Shown: positions 1 through 9,769, counted from the stretch's first letter. The stretch: 64,000 bases of DNA from Pararhizobium capsulatum DSM 1112 (GCF_030814475.1 NZ_JAUSVF010000003.1:62001-126000); one strand, 5' to 3'. The notes: a model not told the origin generated them from the letters alone. Numbers and translations are program-made.

Positions 1-10
1 CATCGACCAT
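1..10 (-). CDS. 5' end of a minus-strand gene leaving the window
   Basis: Read on the minus strand, a purine-rich GAGGAGAAA sits directly before an ATG at 10-8, followed by codons for Val and Asp before the window edge. This is what a normal gene start with a strong ribosome binding site looks like. Only three codons are visible, so nothing can be said about the product. Confidence 0.35.
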
Positions 11-155
11 TTTCTCCTCAGCCCGAGCTTAGCGCCGGTTCTGACACGCGCGGCAGTGGACAAACATGTTCGGGGCTGGGATCACACGAGCGACCACGCC
101 CCAGTCTGGATCGAACTATCGAACGCATAGAGAGCCATACGGCCTGGAGGAACTG

Positions 156-398
156 ATGTCTGAACACCTGCGACAAGAAATGCGAGAACGGCTTGAAGAC
201 TTTGTCGATAGTTTCGTGGTGAAGGGTGCAAAGCCGCATGATGTCTTCGATGAGATCACATCCGCGGTGGAAGCGCTTCGTGAAGCCTATGATCGTGATC
301 CCGATCCGATGAACGATACCGTCGTCGCGCCGCTGCTTGAAGAGCCGTCCAACGACTGGCCTGCAGCGGACGGAAAACCTCGGCCTGGCGGCAAGTGA
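156..398 (+). CDS. hypothetical 80-residue acidic protein
   Basis: The ATG at 156 is preceded by GGAGGAA at optimal spacing, so I prefer it over the in-frame ATG at 66. The product is soluble, charged and mainly helical by appearance (MSEHLRQEMRERLEDFVDSF at the start), with a Pro/Gly-rich tail and no membrane segment or cysteine motif. I do not recognise the family. The stop codon lies one base before the ATG of the glutaminase gene, so the two are probably co-transcribed and translationally coupled. Confidence 0.7.
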   Translation: MSEHLRQEMRERLEDFVDSFVVKGAKPHDVFDEITSAVEALREAYDRDPDPMNDTVVAPLLEEPSNDWPAADGKPRPGGK

Positions 399-399
399 C

Positions 400-1407
400 A
401 TGGATGGGGTTGATCACTCCGGTGAACTGACGTCGGTGCTTGAGGATGTGGTGGCTCGGGTTCGCAAGGCAGCACCCGGCATCTACGATGAAGCCCTCGA
501 GAAGGCGAAAGCGAGTGGTAAGCCCGCTCCTCGCAAGGGCGACTTCGAGTATTCTGGCATTGCGGTGTTTACGCGCTGTGGCGATGTGGCGTCGGCAGGA
601 AATGCCGGCGTCGGGTTTCCCGTTCAGTCCATCTCGAAAGTGTTCGCCCTTGAGGTCGCGCTGGAAGCCATGGGTGAGAAACTCTGGAAACGGGTCGGCA
701 GGGATCCGTCAGGCGATCCCTTCAACTCGATCATCGATCTCGAACGGGCCAAGGGCATTCCACGCAATCCGTTCATTAACGCAGGCGCGCTAGTCGTTTG
801 CGATATTCTGACCGGAATTGGTGGCCGGTCAGGACCCAACCGGCATGTCGTCGACCTTGTCAAACGGATGCTCGACGGCGATGCTCCGCCACTCGATCAA
901 GATGTGATGGAAAGCGATCGAACCGGGGGAGACCTGAACCGTTCCCTGATGTTCATGGCGCGACACCACGGTAATCTGAAACATCCAGTTGAAAAGGTGA
1001 TGGACGCCTACATCCATCAATGCGCCATTTCGTTGGACTGCAGAGGCTTGGCAAAAGCCGGGCGGTTCCTGTTGCTCGACGATCCGGACGATGAGGATGG
1101 CGTAAAGATCGCGGCGGCGCGGCGGGCGCGACGAATCCTTTCGATTATGATGCTGTGCGGGCAGTACGACGGATCAGGCGATTTCGCCTATCGCGTGGGA
1201 TTGCCGGCAAAATCCGGTGTTGGCGGCGGCATTCTGGCCATCGCGCCCCATATCGCGTCAATCGCTGTTTGGTCACCCGCGCTCGATCCCATGGGGAACA
1301 GTTGGCTCGGAACCTTGGGGCTGGAATTGTTGACATCGAAAACGGACTGGTCCGTGTTTGGGAAGTCCAGACGACTGCTGCGTGATGACGCCCGAAATCA
1401 GCGGTGA
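400..1407 (+). CDS. glsA: glutaminase
   Basis: Serine-dependent glutaminase, converting L-glutamine to glutamate and ammonia in the cytoplasm. Family motifs are visible: the catalytic Ser-x-x-Lys in FPVQSISKVF (about residues 69-78), followed by GRDPSGDPFNS and PRNPFINAGALV, all characteristic of the beta-lactamase-like glutaminase fold. The length of 335 residues is close to the usual 300-330. The ATG at 400 follows the upstream stop at 396-398 by one base; no strong Shine-Dalgarno is seen, which suits coupling to the upstream 80-residue gene. An in-frame start at 337 would overlap that gene and add residues outside the family. A hairpin terminator follows. Confidence 0.9.
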   Translation: MDGVDHSGELTSVLEDVVARVRKAAPGIYDEALEKAKASGKPAPRKGDFEYSGIAVFTRCGDVASAGNAGVGFPVQSISKVFALEVALEAMGEKLWKRVGRDPSGDPFNSIIDLERAKGIPRNPFINAGALVVCDILTGIGGRSGPNRHVVDLVKRMLDGDAPPLDQDVMESDRTGGDLNRSLMFMARHHGNLKHPVEKVMDAYIHQCAISLDCRGLAKAGRFLLLDDPDDEDGVKIAAARRARRILSIMMLCGQYDGSGDFAYRVGLPAKSGVGGGILAIAPHIASIAVWSPALDPMGNSWLGTLGLELLTSKTDWSVFGKSRRLLRDDARNQR

Positions 1408-1452
1408 GCGTCGGCATGGTTGACGCCTTCGGACCTTCCCCTCCGCGAAGGA

Positions 1453-1475
1453 AAGCCCGGCGCGCGGCCGGGCTT
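1453..1475. terminator. hairpin between convergent glsA and PRC-barrel gene
   Basis: A perfect 9-bp stem, AAGCCCGGC pairing with GCCGGGCTT around a GCGCG loop, lies between two convergent genes. There is no long T run on the plus strand (TTCTAAT follows) and A residues precede it, so it could act in both directions. Confidence 0.7.
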
Positions 1476-1495
1476 CTAATCCTGATGTTGGAATC

Positions 1496-1792
1496 TCAGT
1501 GATGGTGCTCAGGCATGTCCTTGAGCTGATCCTTGGTCCAGGACGTGACAGCGTGGACGTCGCCATCTTCATCCCGCATGAAATCGAGGTCGCTGAGAGA
1601 AACGGCAACCGGCTTTGCCCCGATACCAAGGAACCCGCCGACATCGATAATGGCCTTGGTGCTCGTTCCCGAGCCATGGACATGATCTACGTTTCCGACC
1701 TTGTGGTCATCGGCGCCGTAGACGGTTGCGCCCTCCAATACGGCCGGTGTGAGCTCGGTGGTCGCGAGACGAACGTGATTGCTATGATCCAT
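1496..1792 (-). CDS. PRC-barrel domain protein
   Basis: A 98-residue protein whose core (residues about 15-75: LEGATVYGADDHKVGNVDHV, then KAIIDVGGFLGIGAKPVAVS) matches PRC-barrel proteins common in rhizobia. These are small beta-barrels related to the RimM and photosynthetic reaction-centre H-subunit barrel; the cellular role is not established. The tail is His-rich (PEHHH). AGGAGGAAA precedes the ATG on the minus strand. It is monocistronic and convergent with glsA. Confidence 0.8.
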   Translation of the reverse strand: MDHSNHVRLATTELTPAVLEGATVYGADDHKVGNVDHVHGSGTSTKAIIDVGGFLGIGAKPVAVSLSDLDFMRDEDGDVHAVTSWTKDQLKDMPEHHH

Positions 1793-1947
1793 TGATGTTT
1801 CCTCCTTGTTTGTGGAGAACGGGAAACCCCGTTGGCGACAAACTGTTCCAACATCCCGCTATCATTGGTTCCGTGATCCCAACCAGATCGTCTTGCGCGA
1901 CATCAGAGGCTTCCTATCTGTGATGAAATCCGAACTGGAGCAACGCG

Positions 1948-2100
1948 ATGAGCCAACGGCTGACAGAGAGTGCTGGGCCTGAACGCGAGAAAACTTGTTC
2001 GGGTGAGACGGCCACATGTGCTTGTTGCCGCAAAGTTCGTTCCGCGTCGAACATGGATGAAGATGGCTGCGGAATTTGCGACGAATGTCTTGCGCCGTGA
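1948..2100 (+). CDS. small Cys-rich (zinc-ribbon-like) protein, 50 aa
   Basis: An ATG at 1948 preceded by CTGGAG opens a 50-codon frame ending at 2098-2100. The product carries six cysteines: one in EKTCSGE, three in TCACCRK, and a CGICDEC cluster near the C-terminus. The CACC and CxxCxxC arrangement suggests a bound zinc ion. The family is not recognised. The TGA stop overlaps a GTG start of the next gene, indicating translational coupling. Confidence 0.6.
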   Translation: MSQRLTESAGPEREKTCSGETATCACCRKVRSASNMDEDGCGICDECLAP

Positions 2101-2399
2101 ACAACGACGGCGTGGAGACCGGGCCTCGACCGCCTTCGACGTTCGTGTCCGCTCTTGAAATGATGCTTGAAGGGTATTGCGAGGGCCGCTTTGAAGGCCA
2201 CCCGTGGAGCGTAACCGTCAAGCGATCGAATGATGGCAAGCGGATATGGCTCTATGGTAAAGAGCTAGGCGGCAAGGATACCGTGAGCTTCAATCTTTAC
2301 AGGCTGTCGAAGACAGGTCCGCTTCTGAAACCCTGCGAGATGTCATCGTCGAAAGTGATCGACTTCGTCCTCGGTTTCGAGCGGGAGCCGCCGGTCTAA
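2097..2399 (+). CDS. hypothetical protein, 100 aa
   Basis: A GTG at 2097 overlaps the stop of the preceding Cys-rich gene (GTGA), which I take as the coupled start; an in-frame start at 2076 would lie inside that gene. The protein has no signal peptide or membrane segment. A central part (about residues 37-75, SVTVKRSNDGKRIWLYGKEL) looks beta-rich. No family is recognised. The coupling suggests both products are needed together. Confidence 0.6.
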   Translation: MNNDGVETGPRPPSTFVSALEMMLEGYCEGRFEGHPWSVTVKRSNDGKRIWLYGKELGGKDTVSFNLYRLSKTGPLLKPCEMSSSKVIDFVLGFEREPPV

Positions 2400-2445
2400 A
2401 GAGATCTCGCAGCCGGACCTGACATCGACGAATCCTTCTGCCGCT

Positions 2446-3129
2446 TTAGCGGGGATATCCACCCAAACCGCCGACCTCGGTATAGCGCGGCAAGACCATC
2501 ATCTGATCATCGGCGAAGGGGCGCTGAAGCTTCTTGGCGTCCTTCCAGTCGGCCGTCAGCCAAAGTTCGCATTCTTCTCTGGTCGTCAGGAGCACAGGCA
2601 TGGCCTTGGGATGGACCGGCTTGACGATGCTGTTGGGATTGGTGGTCAGGAAAGCATAGATGTCATGCTCGCCAAGCCTCGGCGCCTTGATCGGGCCGCG
2701 GGTACCGTGCCAGCGGGTATGGACACCCGCCAACATGAAGAGCGGCTGATCTTGGCTAAGCGCAAACCACCGCAGCGGCTTTTTGCCTGTCTCTGGATCA
2801 GGGTCTTGCTCATATTCGGAGAACGCGGTTGCCGGCACCAGACATCTGTTCTCGGGACCCAGCCACCGCTGCCAGTGGGGCAGCCAAGTCTTGCGGACAT
2901 TGGTGACGCCCTTGTCGGGCTTGCCGTCGAGATGCTCCTCGGGCGTCGGCATGCCCCACGTCGACATGATCAGTTCGCGTTCACCCTCGGTGTCCATGCG
3001 GATGATCGGCCCCTGGCGATCCGGATGCACGGAGATCGACGGCGGCAGGTTACCCTCGCGGTATCGGGTTATGTCGATGAAGTCGCGAATGGCCTGCTGG
3101 TTCGATGTCAGATTGTAGAGATTGCACAT
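2446..3129 (-). CDS. SOS response-associated peptidase (SRAP) family protein, YedK/HMCES-like
   Basis: SRAP proteins form a covalent thiazolidine link between the N-terminal Cys and abasic sites in single-stranded DNA, protecting them. The protein starts MCNLYNLT, giving the essential Cys2 after Met removal. The conserved Asn region (about residues 75-80, TNVRKT), the Glu in VPATAFSEYE (about residue 105) and the C-terminal HPKAMPVLL His are all present. At 227 residues it has family length. It is the last gene of a minus-strand trio and overlaps the preceding gene by 22 bp. It lies next to the SOS mutagenesis cassette, which fits a DNA-damage role. Confidence 0.92.
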   Translation of the reverse strand: MCNLYNLTSNQQAIRDFIDITRYREGNLPPSISVHPDRQGPIIRMDTEGERELIMSTWGMPTPEEHLDGKPDKGVTNVRKTWLPHWQRWLGPENRCLVPATAFSEYEQDPDPETGKKPLRWFALSQDQPLFMLAGVHTRWHGTRGPIKAPRLGEHDIYAFLTTNPNSIVKPVHPKAMPVLLTTREECELWLTADWKDAKKLQRPFADDQMMVLPRYTEVGGLGGYPR

Positions 3130-3476
3130 GTGCAGTCCTCTTCCTCGCAGAAATCAGCCGTACCATCGACAATCTTCAGTTCCAGTTCAAGCTGTCCGAT
3201 GCGCTCCAGCATGAGGGTCTCAAAGTTCAAGAGCACATCGGCGAGTTGCGCCAAGCCGTGGGTGGTGTCGCCAGCGCCGTTCACGGAATTGACGACCACC
3301 ATGTCCTCATCAAGTGCCTCGACGTAGGAGCGGACGAGGTCGCATTCCTTTCGATAGAAATCGAGTCGAGACCCGAGGGCGGCTTGTTCAGCTTCATCCG
3401 GATACTGGCCGAATATAACCCCACCTTGGAGGGTGCGGTCCAGCGGCAGGATCGCCATGTCCGATTTACAGGTCAT
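3108..3476 (-). CDS. hypothetical protein in SRAP operon, 122 aa
   Basis: AAGGGAGCAG precedes the ATG at 3476, so I use this start rather than an upstream TTG at 3494. The frame overlaps the preceding gene by 11 bp and the SRAP gene by 22 bp, so all three are likely coupled. The middle (about residues 50-110) is acidic and predicted helical, with a Cys-Thr-Cys near the end (EEEDCTCAIS). The family is unknown; no catalytic motif was seen. Confidence 0.6.
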   Translation of the reverse strand: MTCKSDMAILPLDRTLQGGVIFGQYPDEAEQAALGSRLDFYRKECDLVRSYVEALDEDMVVVNSVNGAGDTTHGLAQLADVLLNFETLMLERIGQLELELKIVDGTADFCEEEDCTCAISTI

Positions 3477-3729
3477 CTGAACTGCTCCCTTCAAAAGTCA
3501 GGTTTGCCTCAAGAAGGCATGGAAACCGCGTCTGGCACCGATCTTCGCCATCAGCGCAGATCATCTTCTCGCAACCGACAGCCAGGCGACGCCGCAGTTC
3601 AACGAAGCGGATGCTCGCGCCGTACTGCCTGACGAGCGTTTTCCGATCTAGCTCGATATATCGGTCGCACGCCCGGCATTCGGCCGTGATGATCGGGCTT
3701 CGAAACTCCCGCAACGTCAGCAAGCTCAT
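3466..3729 (-). CDS. small Cys-containing protein, first gene of SRAP operon
   Basis: An 87-residue protein beginning MSLLTLREFRSPIITAECRA. It has cysteines in ECRACDRY, then GCEKMIC and EDRCQTRFPC, an arrangement suggesting a small zinc-binding fold. I recall similar short proteins from rhizobial genomes but know no function. It is the promoter-proximal gene of a three-gene overlapping operon that ends in SRAP. The 198-bp gap to imuA contains the only LexA box seen here. Confidence 0.65.
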   Translation of the reverse strand: MSLLTLREFRSPIITAECRACDRYIELDRKTLVRQYGASIRFVELRRRLAVGCEKMICADGEDRCQTRFPCLLEANLTFEGSSSDDL

Positions 3730-3874
3730 CGATCAAGCTCCAAAAAAATATGCCCAGGTCTCACCTTCACCTACGGCAGTGATTCCATTTGCTGAATCCC
3801 TTGAGCTTCTGGTCCGGACCTCGTACGACGCCTCGCTATCGATCGGGGACCCAGTTGACTCGTTTAGGGCTTAG

Positions 3875-3889
3875 GAACAAATAGGGAAC
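3875..3889. promoter_or_regulatory. LexA box (SOS operator)
   Basis: GAACAAATAGGGAAC is GAAC-N7-GAAC, the reverse complement of GTTC-N7-GTTC, the direct-repeat LexA operator known from alphaproteobacteria. It ends 39 bp before the imuA GTG, where it would cover the promoter. It is 146 bp from the divergent SRAP operon start, so control of that operon too is possible but less certain. Confidence 0.88.
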
Positions 3890-3927
3890 ATATTCGCTTT
3901 TTGCCGAATTGGAAAGTGCCTTGACCT

Positions 3928-4692
3928 GTGACATCCATGCAGCAGACCGCCACCAACGCCACGATCTCGGAGCTTCGCGACCGCATTCAGCATCTCGAAG
4001 GCGGCCCGGTGCGTACTCGCAAGATGCTGCCCTTTGGTGTTCCGGCAATCGATGGCGTGCTTCCAGGCGGCGGTCTTGCTTACGGCGCGCTGCATGAGGT
4101 GGCGGGCGGGGGAACCGGCACGGTCGATGGCGCGGCCGCCGCCCTGTTCGTCGCCGGCATCGCCGCCAGAACCAGGGGCAAGATCGTCTGGTGCCTGACA
4201 CGGCCGGACCTGTTCTTTCCGGCGTTGGCGCAAGCCGGTCTTCAAGCCAACCGCGTCGTGTTCGTCGAGTCCGACAAGGAGGAGGACGTGTTGGCAAACA
4301 TGCAGGAAGCGCTCGGGTACGGCGGCCTCGGCGCTGTCGTCGGGGAGATTGTTCGATTGCCGATGACGGCGTCCAGGCGCCTGCAACTGGCCGCGGAAAA
4401 GACCGGAACCATCGGTCTTGCGGTCCGACGATGGCGACGCCAGAGCGAGGCCAACGACTTTGGCCAGCCGACGGCATCGACGACGCGGTGGCGCGTGAGC
4501 GTTCTGCCATCCGAAGAACTCCCCGTTCCGGGTGTCGGTCGTCCGCGCTGGTTACTTGAGTTGATGAGATCGCGTGCGGGCGAATGTGCCGAGTTTGCCG
4601 TTGGAGCCTGTGATGACAAGGGTCGTATCCATTTATCTGCCGGATCTGCCCACGGATCGCATTCGTCGAGCCGATCCCTCGCTGCCGGCTGA
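3928..4692 (+). CDS. imuA: ImuA-like SOS mutagenesis protein
   Basis: First gene of the imuA-imuB-dnaE2 translesion synthesis cassette. The protein (254 aa) is RecA/SulA-like: residues about 35-60 read LPFGVPAIDGVLPGGGLAYG, the usual ImuA entry to the RecA-type fold, followed by a long hydrophobic strand (GKIVWCLTRPDLFFPALAQA). ImuA is an accessory factor, not a polymerase. A GTG at 3928 has GGAAAG 11 bp upstream; an in-frame ATG at 3937 is the alternative. The 3' end overlaps imuB by 80 bp. The LexA box just upstream indicates SOS induction. Confidence 0.9.
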   Translation: MTSMQQTATNATISELRDRIQHLEGGPVRTRKMLPFGVPAIDGVLPGGGLAYGALHEVAGGGTGTVDGAAAALFVAGIAARTRGKIVWCLTRPDLFFPALAQAGLQANRVVFVESDKEEDVLANMQEALGYGGLGAVVGEIVRLPMTASRRLQLAAEKTGTIGLAVRRWRRQSEANDFGQPTASTTRWRVSVLPSEELPVPGVGRPRWLLELMRSRAGECAEFAVGACDDKGRIHLSAGSAHGSHSSSRSLAAG

Positions 4693-6124
4693 CCAGCCAA
4701 TTGCCGTGATCGCCAGGAGCGGTGCCAAACGATGGGTGTCTTCTGCGGATGTCGCGGCGAGGAAGGCTGGCGTTCGTGTGGGCATGGCGGCGGCCAAGGC
4801 TCAGGCCTTGTTCCAGGGTCTAACGATGATCGACGCCGATCCCGTCGCCGATGCTCAGGCGCTGGAGCGCATTACGCTCTGGGCCTTGACCCAATATTCC
4901 CCGATCGTCGCCATTGATGCATTGGATGGTATCGTCATGGACACCGAGGGCGCCGATCATCTGCAGGGTGGCGAGGAGTCGATGCTGATCGGGATTGCCA
5001 ATCGCTTCCGTGGCAAGGCGCTGACGGCGCGGATAGCAATCGCTGACACCTGGGGTGCCGCCCATGCCTGTGCGCGAGCGATCAGACGGGAAACGGTGGT
5101 CGTGCCCCGCGGCGAGACTGTCCGCGCTGTGGAACGGCTACCGATCTCGCTGCTGCGGCTCCCCGAGAAGATCGTTGGCGATCTGAGGACACTTGGCTTC
5201 CAGAGCATCGGGGAACTGTCAGCGACGCCGCGCGCACCCCTGGCTCTGCGGTTTGGCCCGGAAATCGGGCGTCGTCTCGATCAGATGTTCGCACACCTCG
5301 CCGAACCGATCGATCCCATCCGCAGTCTGGAGTTTCTGGAGGTGAGCCGATCCTTTGCAGAACCGATCGGTGCTGCCGAGACCATCGACAAATATGTCGG
5401 TCGGCTGGTGGTCCAGCTTTGTGATGCGCTGCAGAGACAAGGCCTCGGAGCCCGCCGCATCGATCTGATCGTCGAGAAGGTCGATGGCACCCGTCAGGCG
5501 ATCCGGGCAGGGACCGCCAAGCCGGCACGCGATGTTGCCTGGCTGACCAAACTGTTTCGCGACCGAACGGAGAAGATCGAACCGGGCTTTGGTATCGAGA
5601 AGCTGTCGCTGGTCGCGGTGATGTCGGAGCCGTTGGCGGAAACCCAGAGATCGTCTTCGCTGATTGAGGAGGATACGAGAGACATCGTCCCCCTCATCGA
5701 TGTCTTCGGCAATCGAGGCTCGCGCGTCTACCGGGTCGCCCCGGTGGCATCGGATGTGCCCGAGCGCAGCCTCCACCGGATTGCCGCCGCATCAGACGAC
5801 ATCGATGTTTCCTGGTCTCATCACTGGCGTCGGCCAGTAAGATTGCTCCTGCATCCGGAGCTCATCGAGGTCATCGCCCTGTTGCCGGATCATCCGCCGG
5901 TCTCAGTCACATGGCGAGGCAAACGCCGCAAAGTGAAGCGGGCCGACGGACCGGAGCGGATTTTTGGCGAGTGGTGGCAGCGGACGTCGGAATGGGTCGC
6001 CGTCCGCGACTATTTCGTCATTGAGGACGATACCGGCGAGCGGCTGTGGATTTACCGATCCGGCGACGGTGTCGATGCGGCAACCGGCTCGCACCGCTGG
6101 TTCATCCATGGGATTTTCGCATGA
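4613..6124 (+). CDS. imuB: ImuB, Y-family polymerase homologue
   Basis: A 503-residue Y-family polymerase-like protein that in this system bridges ImuA, DnaE2 and the sliding clamp. The N-terminus ([20 protein letters not shown]) lacks the acidic catalytic residues of active Pol IV, as is typical of ImuB. The finger, palm and little-finger regions continue to about residue 350. The C-terminal part ends in [20 protein letters not shown], characteristic of ImuB. The ATG at 4613 lies inside the 3' end of imuA. The stop overlaps the dnaE2 start (ATGA). Confidence 0.93.
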   Translation: MTRVVSIYLPDLPTDRIRRADPSLPADQPIAVIARSGAKRWVSSADVAARKAGVRVGMAAAKAQALFQGLTMIDADPVADAQALERITLWALTQYSPIVAIDALDGIVMDTEGADHLQGGEESMLIGIANRFRGKALTARIAIADTWGAAHACARAIRRETVVVPRGETVRAVERLPISLLRLPEKIVGDLRTLGFQSIGELSATPRAPLALRFGPEIGRRLDQMFAHLAEPIDPIRSLEFLEVSRSFAEPIGAAETIDKYVGRLVVQLCDALQRQGLGARRIDLIVEKVDGTRQAIRAGTAKPARDVAWLTKLFRDRTEKIEPGFGIEKLSLVAVMSEPLAETQRSSSLIEEDTRDIVPLIDVFGNRGSRVYRVAPVASDVPERSLHRIAAASDDIDVSWSHHWRRPVRLLLHPELIEVIALLPDHPPVSVTWRGKRRKVKRADGPERIFGEWWQRTSEWVAVRDYFVIEDDTGERLWIYRSGDGVDAATGSHRWFIHGIFA

Positions 6125-9100
6125 GATATGCAGAGCTTCAGGTCACCACCCATTTCTCCTTCCTGCGGGGCGCGTCCTCGGCGCAGGAACTGTTCGCCAC
6201 CGCCAGAGAGCTTGGCATCGAGGCGCTGGGCGTGGTCGATCGCAACAGCCTGGGGGGGATCGTCCGGGCGCTGGAAGCCTCCCGCGAAACCGGCATCCGT
6301 CTTGTCGTCGGCTGTCGTCTCGATCTGCAGGATGGCATGTCGATCCTCGTCTATCCGACAGATCGCACGGCATACTCGCGGCTGACCCGGCTGATCACGC
6401 TCGGCAAAAGCCGGGGCGGCAAGGACAACTGTGTTCTGACCTTCGACGACGTCGCGCTCTACGCGGAAGGATTGCTCGCCGTCCTGGTGCCAGATCTGCC
6501 GGATGAGACATGCGCAGTTCAGCTTCGCAAGCTGGCCGACGTGTTCGGCGACCGTGCCTATCTTGCGTTATCGCTACGCCGTCGTCCCAACGATCAGATG
6601 CGGTTGCATGAACTATCCAACCTGGCCGCCAAATTCCGTGTCCGCACGGTCGTCACCAACGACGTACTGTTCCACGAACCGGGACGCCGGCAGCTCCAGG
6701 ATATCGTTACCTGCATCCGGACACGAACGACCATCGATGCAGTTGGCTTTGAACGCGAACGGCATGCCGACCGATACCTGAAGCCGCCGGAGGAGATGGA
6801 GCGTCTGTTTCCGCGTTATCCGGAGGCGCTGAGACGCACCATGGAGATCGTCGATCGCTGCACATTCTCGCTGGAAGAGCTGAGTTACCAATATCCTGAA
6901 GAAGCCATCCTTCCCGGAAAGACGCCGCAGGAATCCTTGGAGCACTATGTCTGGGAATGCGTGCCGAACCGGTATCCCGAAGGATTGCCCGACAATGTCC
7001 TGACGACCGTTCGCCACGAACTCGATCTCATACGGTCCATGAAGTATGCGCCGTATTTCCTCACGGTGTTCTCGATCGTTCGTTTCGCCCGATCGCAGGG
7101 AATCCTTTGCCAGGGGCGTGGCTCGGCTGCCAACTCGGCGGTTTGCTATATCCTCGGCGTCACCAGCATTGATCCTTCGACCAACGATCTGCTGTTCGAG
7201 CGGTTCGTCAGCCAGGAGCGCGATGAACCGCCGGATATCGACGTGGATTTCGAGCACGAACGGCGCGAGGAGGTCATTCAATGGATCTACAAGACCTACG
7301 GCAGGGAGAAGGCGGCGCTCTGTGCGACGGTGACACGATACCGGGCGAAGGGCGCCATCCGGGACGTTGGCAAAGCGCTGGGACTTCCGGAGGATCTGAT
7401 CAAGGCCTTGTCATCCGGAATGTGGGCCTGGTCGGAAGAGGTCAGCGACCGCAACGTCAAGGAATTGAACCTTAACCCCGATGACCGGCGCCTCATTCTG
7501 ACACTGAACCTGGCACAGCAGCTCATGGGCGCTCCGCGGCACCTTGGTCAGCATCCGGGCGGCTTCGTGCTGACCCATGACCGGCTGGACGATCTCGTGC
7601 CGATCGAACCGGCGACCATGGCCGACCGGCAGATCATCGAGTGGGACAAGGATGACGTCGAGGCGCTCAAGATGATGAAGGTCGACGTTCTCGCCTTGGG
7701 CATGTTGACCTGCATGTCGAAAGCGTTCGATTTGATACGACAGCACAAGGACGACGATCTCGATCTTGCCAGTATCCGTCAGGAAGACTCGGCCACTTAC
7801 TCAATGATCCGGAAGGCTGACACGCTCGGGACGTTTCAGATCGAAAGCCGGGCGCAGATGGCAATGCTTCCGAGGCTGAAGCCACGGACATTCTACGATC
7901 TCGTCGTTCAGGTGGCGATCGTCCGACCGGGGCCAATCCAGGGCGATATGGTCCATCCCTATCTGCGGCGCCGCGAGGGCAAGGAGGATGTGGAGTATCC
8001 GACGCCCGAACTGGAGGCGGTGCTGGGTAAGACGCTCGGCGTTCCGCTGTTCCAGGAGTCGGCGATGCGTGTCGCCATGGTCTGCGCCGGCTTCACCGGC
8101 GGCGAGGCCGATCAGCTCCGCAAGAGCATGGCGACGTTCAAGTTTACGGGCGGCGTTTCCCGGTTCAAGCACAAGCTCGTCTCCGGCATGGTTCGCAACG
8201 GCTACACCCCGGAATTTGCCGAGAAGACCTTCAGCCAGTTGGAAGGCTTTGGCAGCTATGGCTTCCCTGAAAGCCACGCGGCGTCGTTTGCGCTCATCGC
8301 CTATGCGAGCAGCTACATCAAGTGCCACCATCCGGACGTGTTCTGTGCAGCCCTGTTGAACTCGCAGCCGATGGGATTTTACGCCCCTGCCCAGATCGTT
8401 GGCGATGCCAGGAACCACGGCGTCGAGATCCGGCCCGTCTGTATCAACAGCTCTCGGTGGGATTGCACGCTGGAACCGGTCGAGGGCAAGGATCGTTATG
8501 CGGTTCGGTTGGGTATGCGGATGGTGCGTGGGCTGGCCACCGTTGATGCCGCCCGGATCGTTACGGCACGGATGGAAGACACGTTCTCCTCGGTCGACGA
8601 CATGTGGCGGCGGTCAGGCGTGCCGGCGGCCTCGCTCGTTGAACTGGCGGAGGCCGACGCCTTCCGACCGTCGTTAAAACTGGAGCGTCGTGATGCTCTC
8701 TGGGCAATCAAAGCGTTGAGAGACGAACCGTTGCCGTTGTTTGCGGCGGCGGCCGAGCGTGAGGCGAGAGCGATCCCAGAGCAAAAGGAGCCGGAGGTCG
8801 AACTTCGGCAGATGACCGAGGGCCACAATGTCGTGGAGGACTATGGACACACGGGGCTGACGCTCAGACAGCATCCCGTCGCTTTCCTGCGGAAAGACCT
8901 GGCAACACGGAGCATCGTCACCTGCGAGGAAGCGATGGCCGCACGCGACGGACGCTGGGTGATAACGGCCGGACTGGTGCTGGTGCGGCAGCGGCCGGGT
9001 AGCGCCAAGGGAGTGTTGTTCATCACCATTGAGGATGAGACCGGGCCGGCGAACATCGTCGTGTGGTCGAAGCTGTTCGAGCGACGTCGCCGCATCGTGC

Positions 9101-9384
9101 TGGGAGCGTCGATGATGGCAATTAACGGTCGTATCCAGCGGGAAGGGGCTGTCGTCCATCTCGTCGCGCAGCAGGTCTTCGATCTCTCCAGCGATCTGTC
9201 CGGGCTCGCCGATCGTAATACCGCATTCAGGCTGCAGACTGGGCGAGGCGACGAATTTGCCCATGGTTCTCCGGGAGGTCCAGACTCACGGGACCAGCCG
9301 AAGCCTGCCGTCCAGCCGAGAGATATTTTCATCCGGGATCTGCACATCGATACGCTGAAGGTGAAAAGCCGGAATTTTCAGTAG
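6121..9384 (+). CDS. dnaE2: error-prone DNA polymerase III alpha subunit DnaE2
   Basis: The catalytic polymerase of the cassette (1087 aa). It has an N-terminal PHP domain ([20 protein letters not shown] onward), the C-family palm with [20 protein letters not shown] (about residues 370-390) carrying the catalytic Asp pair, GRGSAANS just before it, a helix-hairpin-helix region with [19 protein letters not shown], and a C-terminal OB fold. Length matches DnaE2 rather than replicative DnaE1. The ATG overlaps the imuB stop by 4 bp. It performs damage-induced mutagenic bypass. Confidence 0.95.
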   Translation: MRYAELQVTTHFSFLRGASSAQELFATARELGIEALGVVDRNSLGGIVRALEASRETGIRLVVGCRLDLQDGMSILVYPTDRTAYSRLTRLITLGKSRGGKDNCVLTFDDVALYAEGLLAVLVPDLPDETCAVQLRKLADVFGDRAYLALSLRRRPNDQMRLHELSNLAAKFRVRTVVTNDVLFHEPGRRQLQDIVTCIRTRTTIDAVGFERERHADRYLKPPEEMERLFPRYPEALRRTMEIVDRCTFSLEELSYQYPEEAILPGKTPQESLEHYVWECVPNRYPEGLPDNVLTTVRHELDLIRSMKYAPYFLTVFSIVRFARSQGILCQGRGSAANSAVCYILGVTSIDPSTNDLLFERFVSQERDEPPDIDVDFEHERREEVIQWIYKTYGREKAALCATVTRYRAKGAIRDVGKALGLPEDLIKALSSGMWAWSEEVSDRNVKELNLNPDDRRLILTLNLAQQLMGAPRHLGQHPGGFVLTHDRLDDLVPIEPATMADRQIIEWDKDDVEALKMMKVDVLALGMLTCMSKAFDLIRQHKDDDLDLASIRQEDSATYSMIRKADTLGTFQIESRAQMAMLPRLKPRTFYDLVVQVAIVRPGPIQGDMVHPYLRRREGKEDVEYPTPELEAVLGKTLGVPLFQESAMRVAMVCAGFTGGEADQLRKSMATFKFTGGVSRFKHKLVSGMVRNGYTPEFAEKTFSQLEGFGSYGFPESHAASFALIAYASSYIKCHHPDVFCAALLNSQPMGFYAPAQIVGDARNHGVEIRPVCINSSRWDCTLEPVEGKDRYAVRLGMRMVRGLATVDAARIVTARMEDTFSSVDDMWRRSGVPAASLVELAEADAFRPSLKLERRDALWAIKALRDEPLPLFAAAAEREARAIPEQKEPEVELRQMTEGHNVVEDYGHTGLTLRQHPVAFLRKDLATRSIVTCEEAMAARDGRWVITAGLVLVRQRPGSAKGVLFITIEDETGPANIVVWSKLFERRRRIVLGASMMAINGRIQREGAVVHLVAQQVFDLSSDLSGLADRNTAFRLQTGRGDEFAHGSPGGPDSRDQPKPAVQPRDIFIRDLHIDTLKVKSRNFQ

Positions 9385-9704
9385 GCAGGATGGCATTTGA
9401 GCCTTATGGGAAATGATTTCCGCTTTGCGCCGACCTCTCAGTCGTAGCGGCAGACCTTACCATCGCCCGAGAGCAGACGTCCGATGGTTTGGACAATACT
9501 GCGTCTGGACACGATTTGCGGTCATCCAATCGACAGGGAAGGCCGCCCCTTTCCGTGGTAGTCACTCCAATCTCCGCAGGTCTGACTATCGGGCGAGGAG
9601 GAGCCACCTCAGAGCGTGACGATAACTCCCCCGGACAACCGCTGCCCCCGCTCCATCCTCGCGCAAGCTATCTAAGTGACTTTGGGTGATAACCCAACGT
9701 GTCG
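9385..9704. other. gap between dnaE2 and minC, no gene seen
   Basis: Short frames exist on both strands here (about 66-68 codons), but they overlap each other, lack ribosome binding sites and show no family motifs. I regard the stretch as non-coding or decayed. Its right side merges into the minC promoter region. Confidence 0.5.
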
Positions 9705-9720
9705 TTAACTTCTTGTTAAC
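9705..9720. promoter_or_regulatory. CtrA-type box upstream of minC
   Basis: TTAACTTCTTGTTAAC is an exact TTAA-N7-TTAAC, the full CtrA recognition motif of alphaproteobacteria. It lies 50-65 bp before the preferred minC start. Control of min genes by CtrA has, to my memory, been reported in Sinorhizobium meliloti. The box also argues against a minC start at 9686, which would put it inside the gene. Confidence 0.75.
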
Positions 9721-9769
9721 CATTCCCTCGCTACAGCCGTGCAACGCAAAATTAACAAAGTTGAATGAT

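Noticed and set aside
9404..9619. Short overlapping frames on both strands after dnaE2
   Set aside because: No ribosome binding sites, mutually exclusive, no recognisable motif; treated as non-coding.
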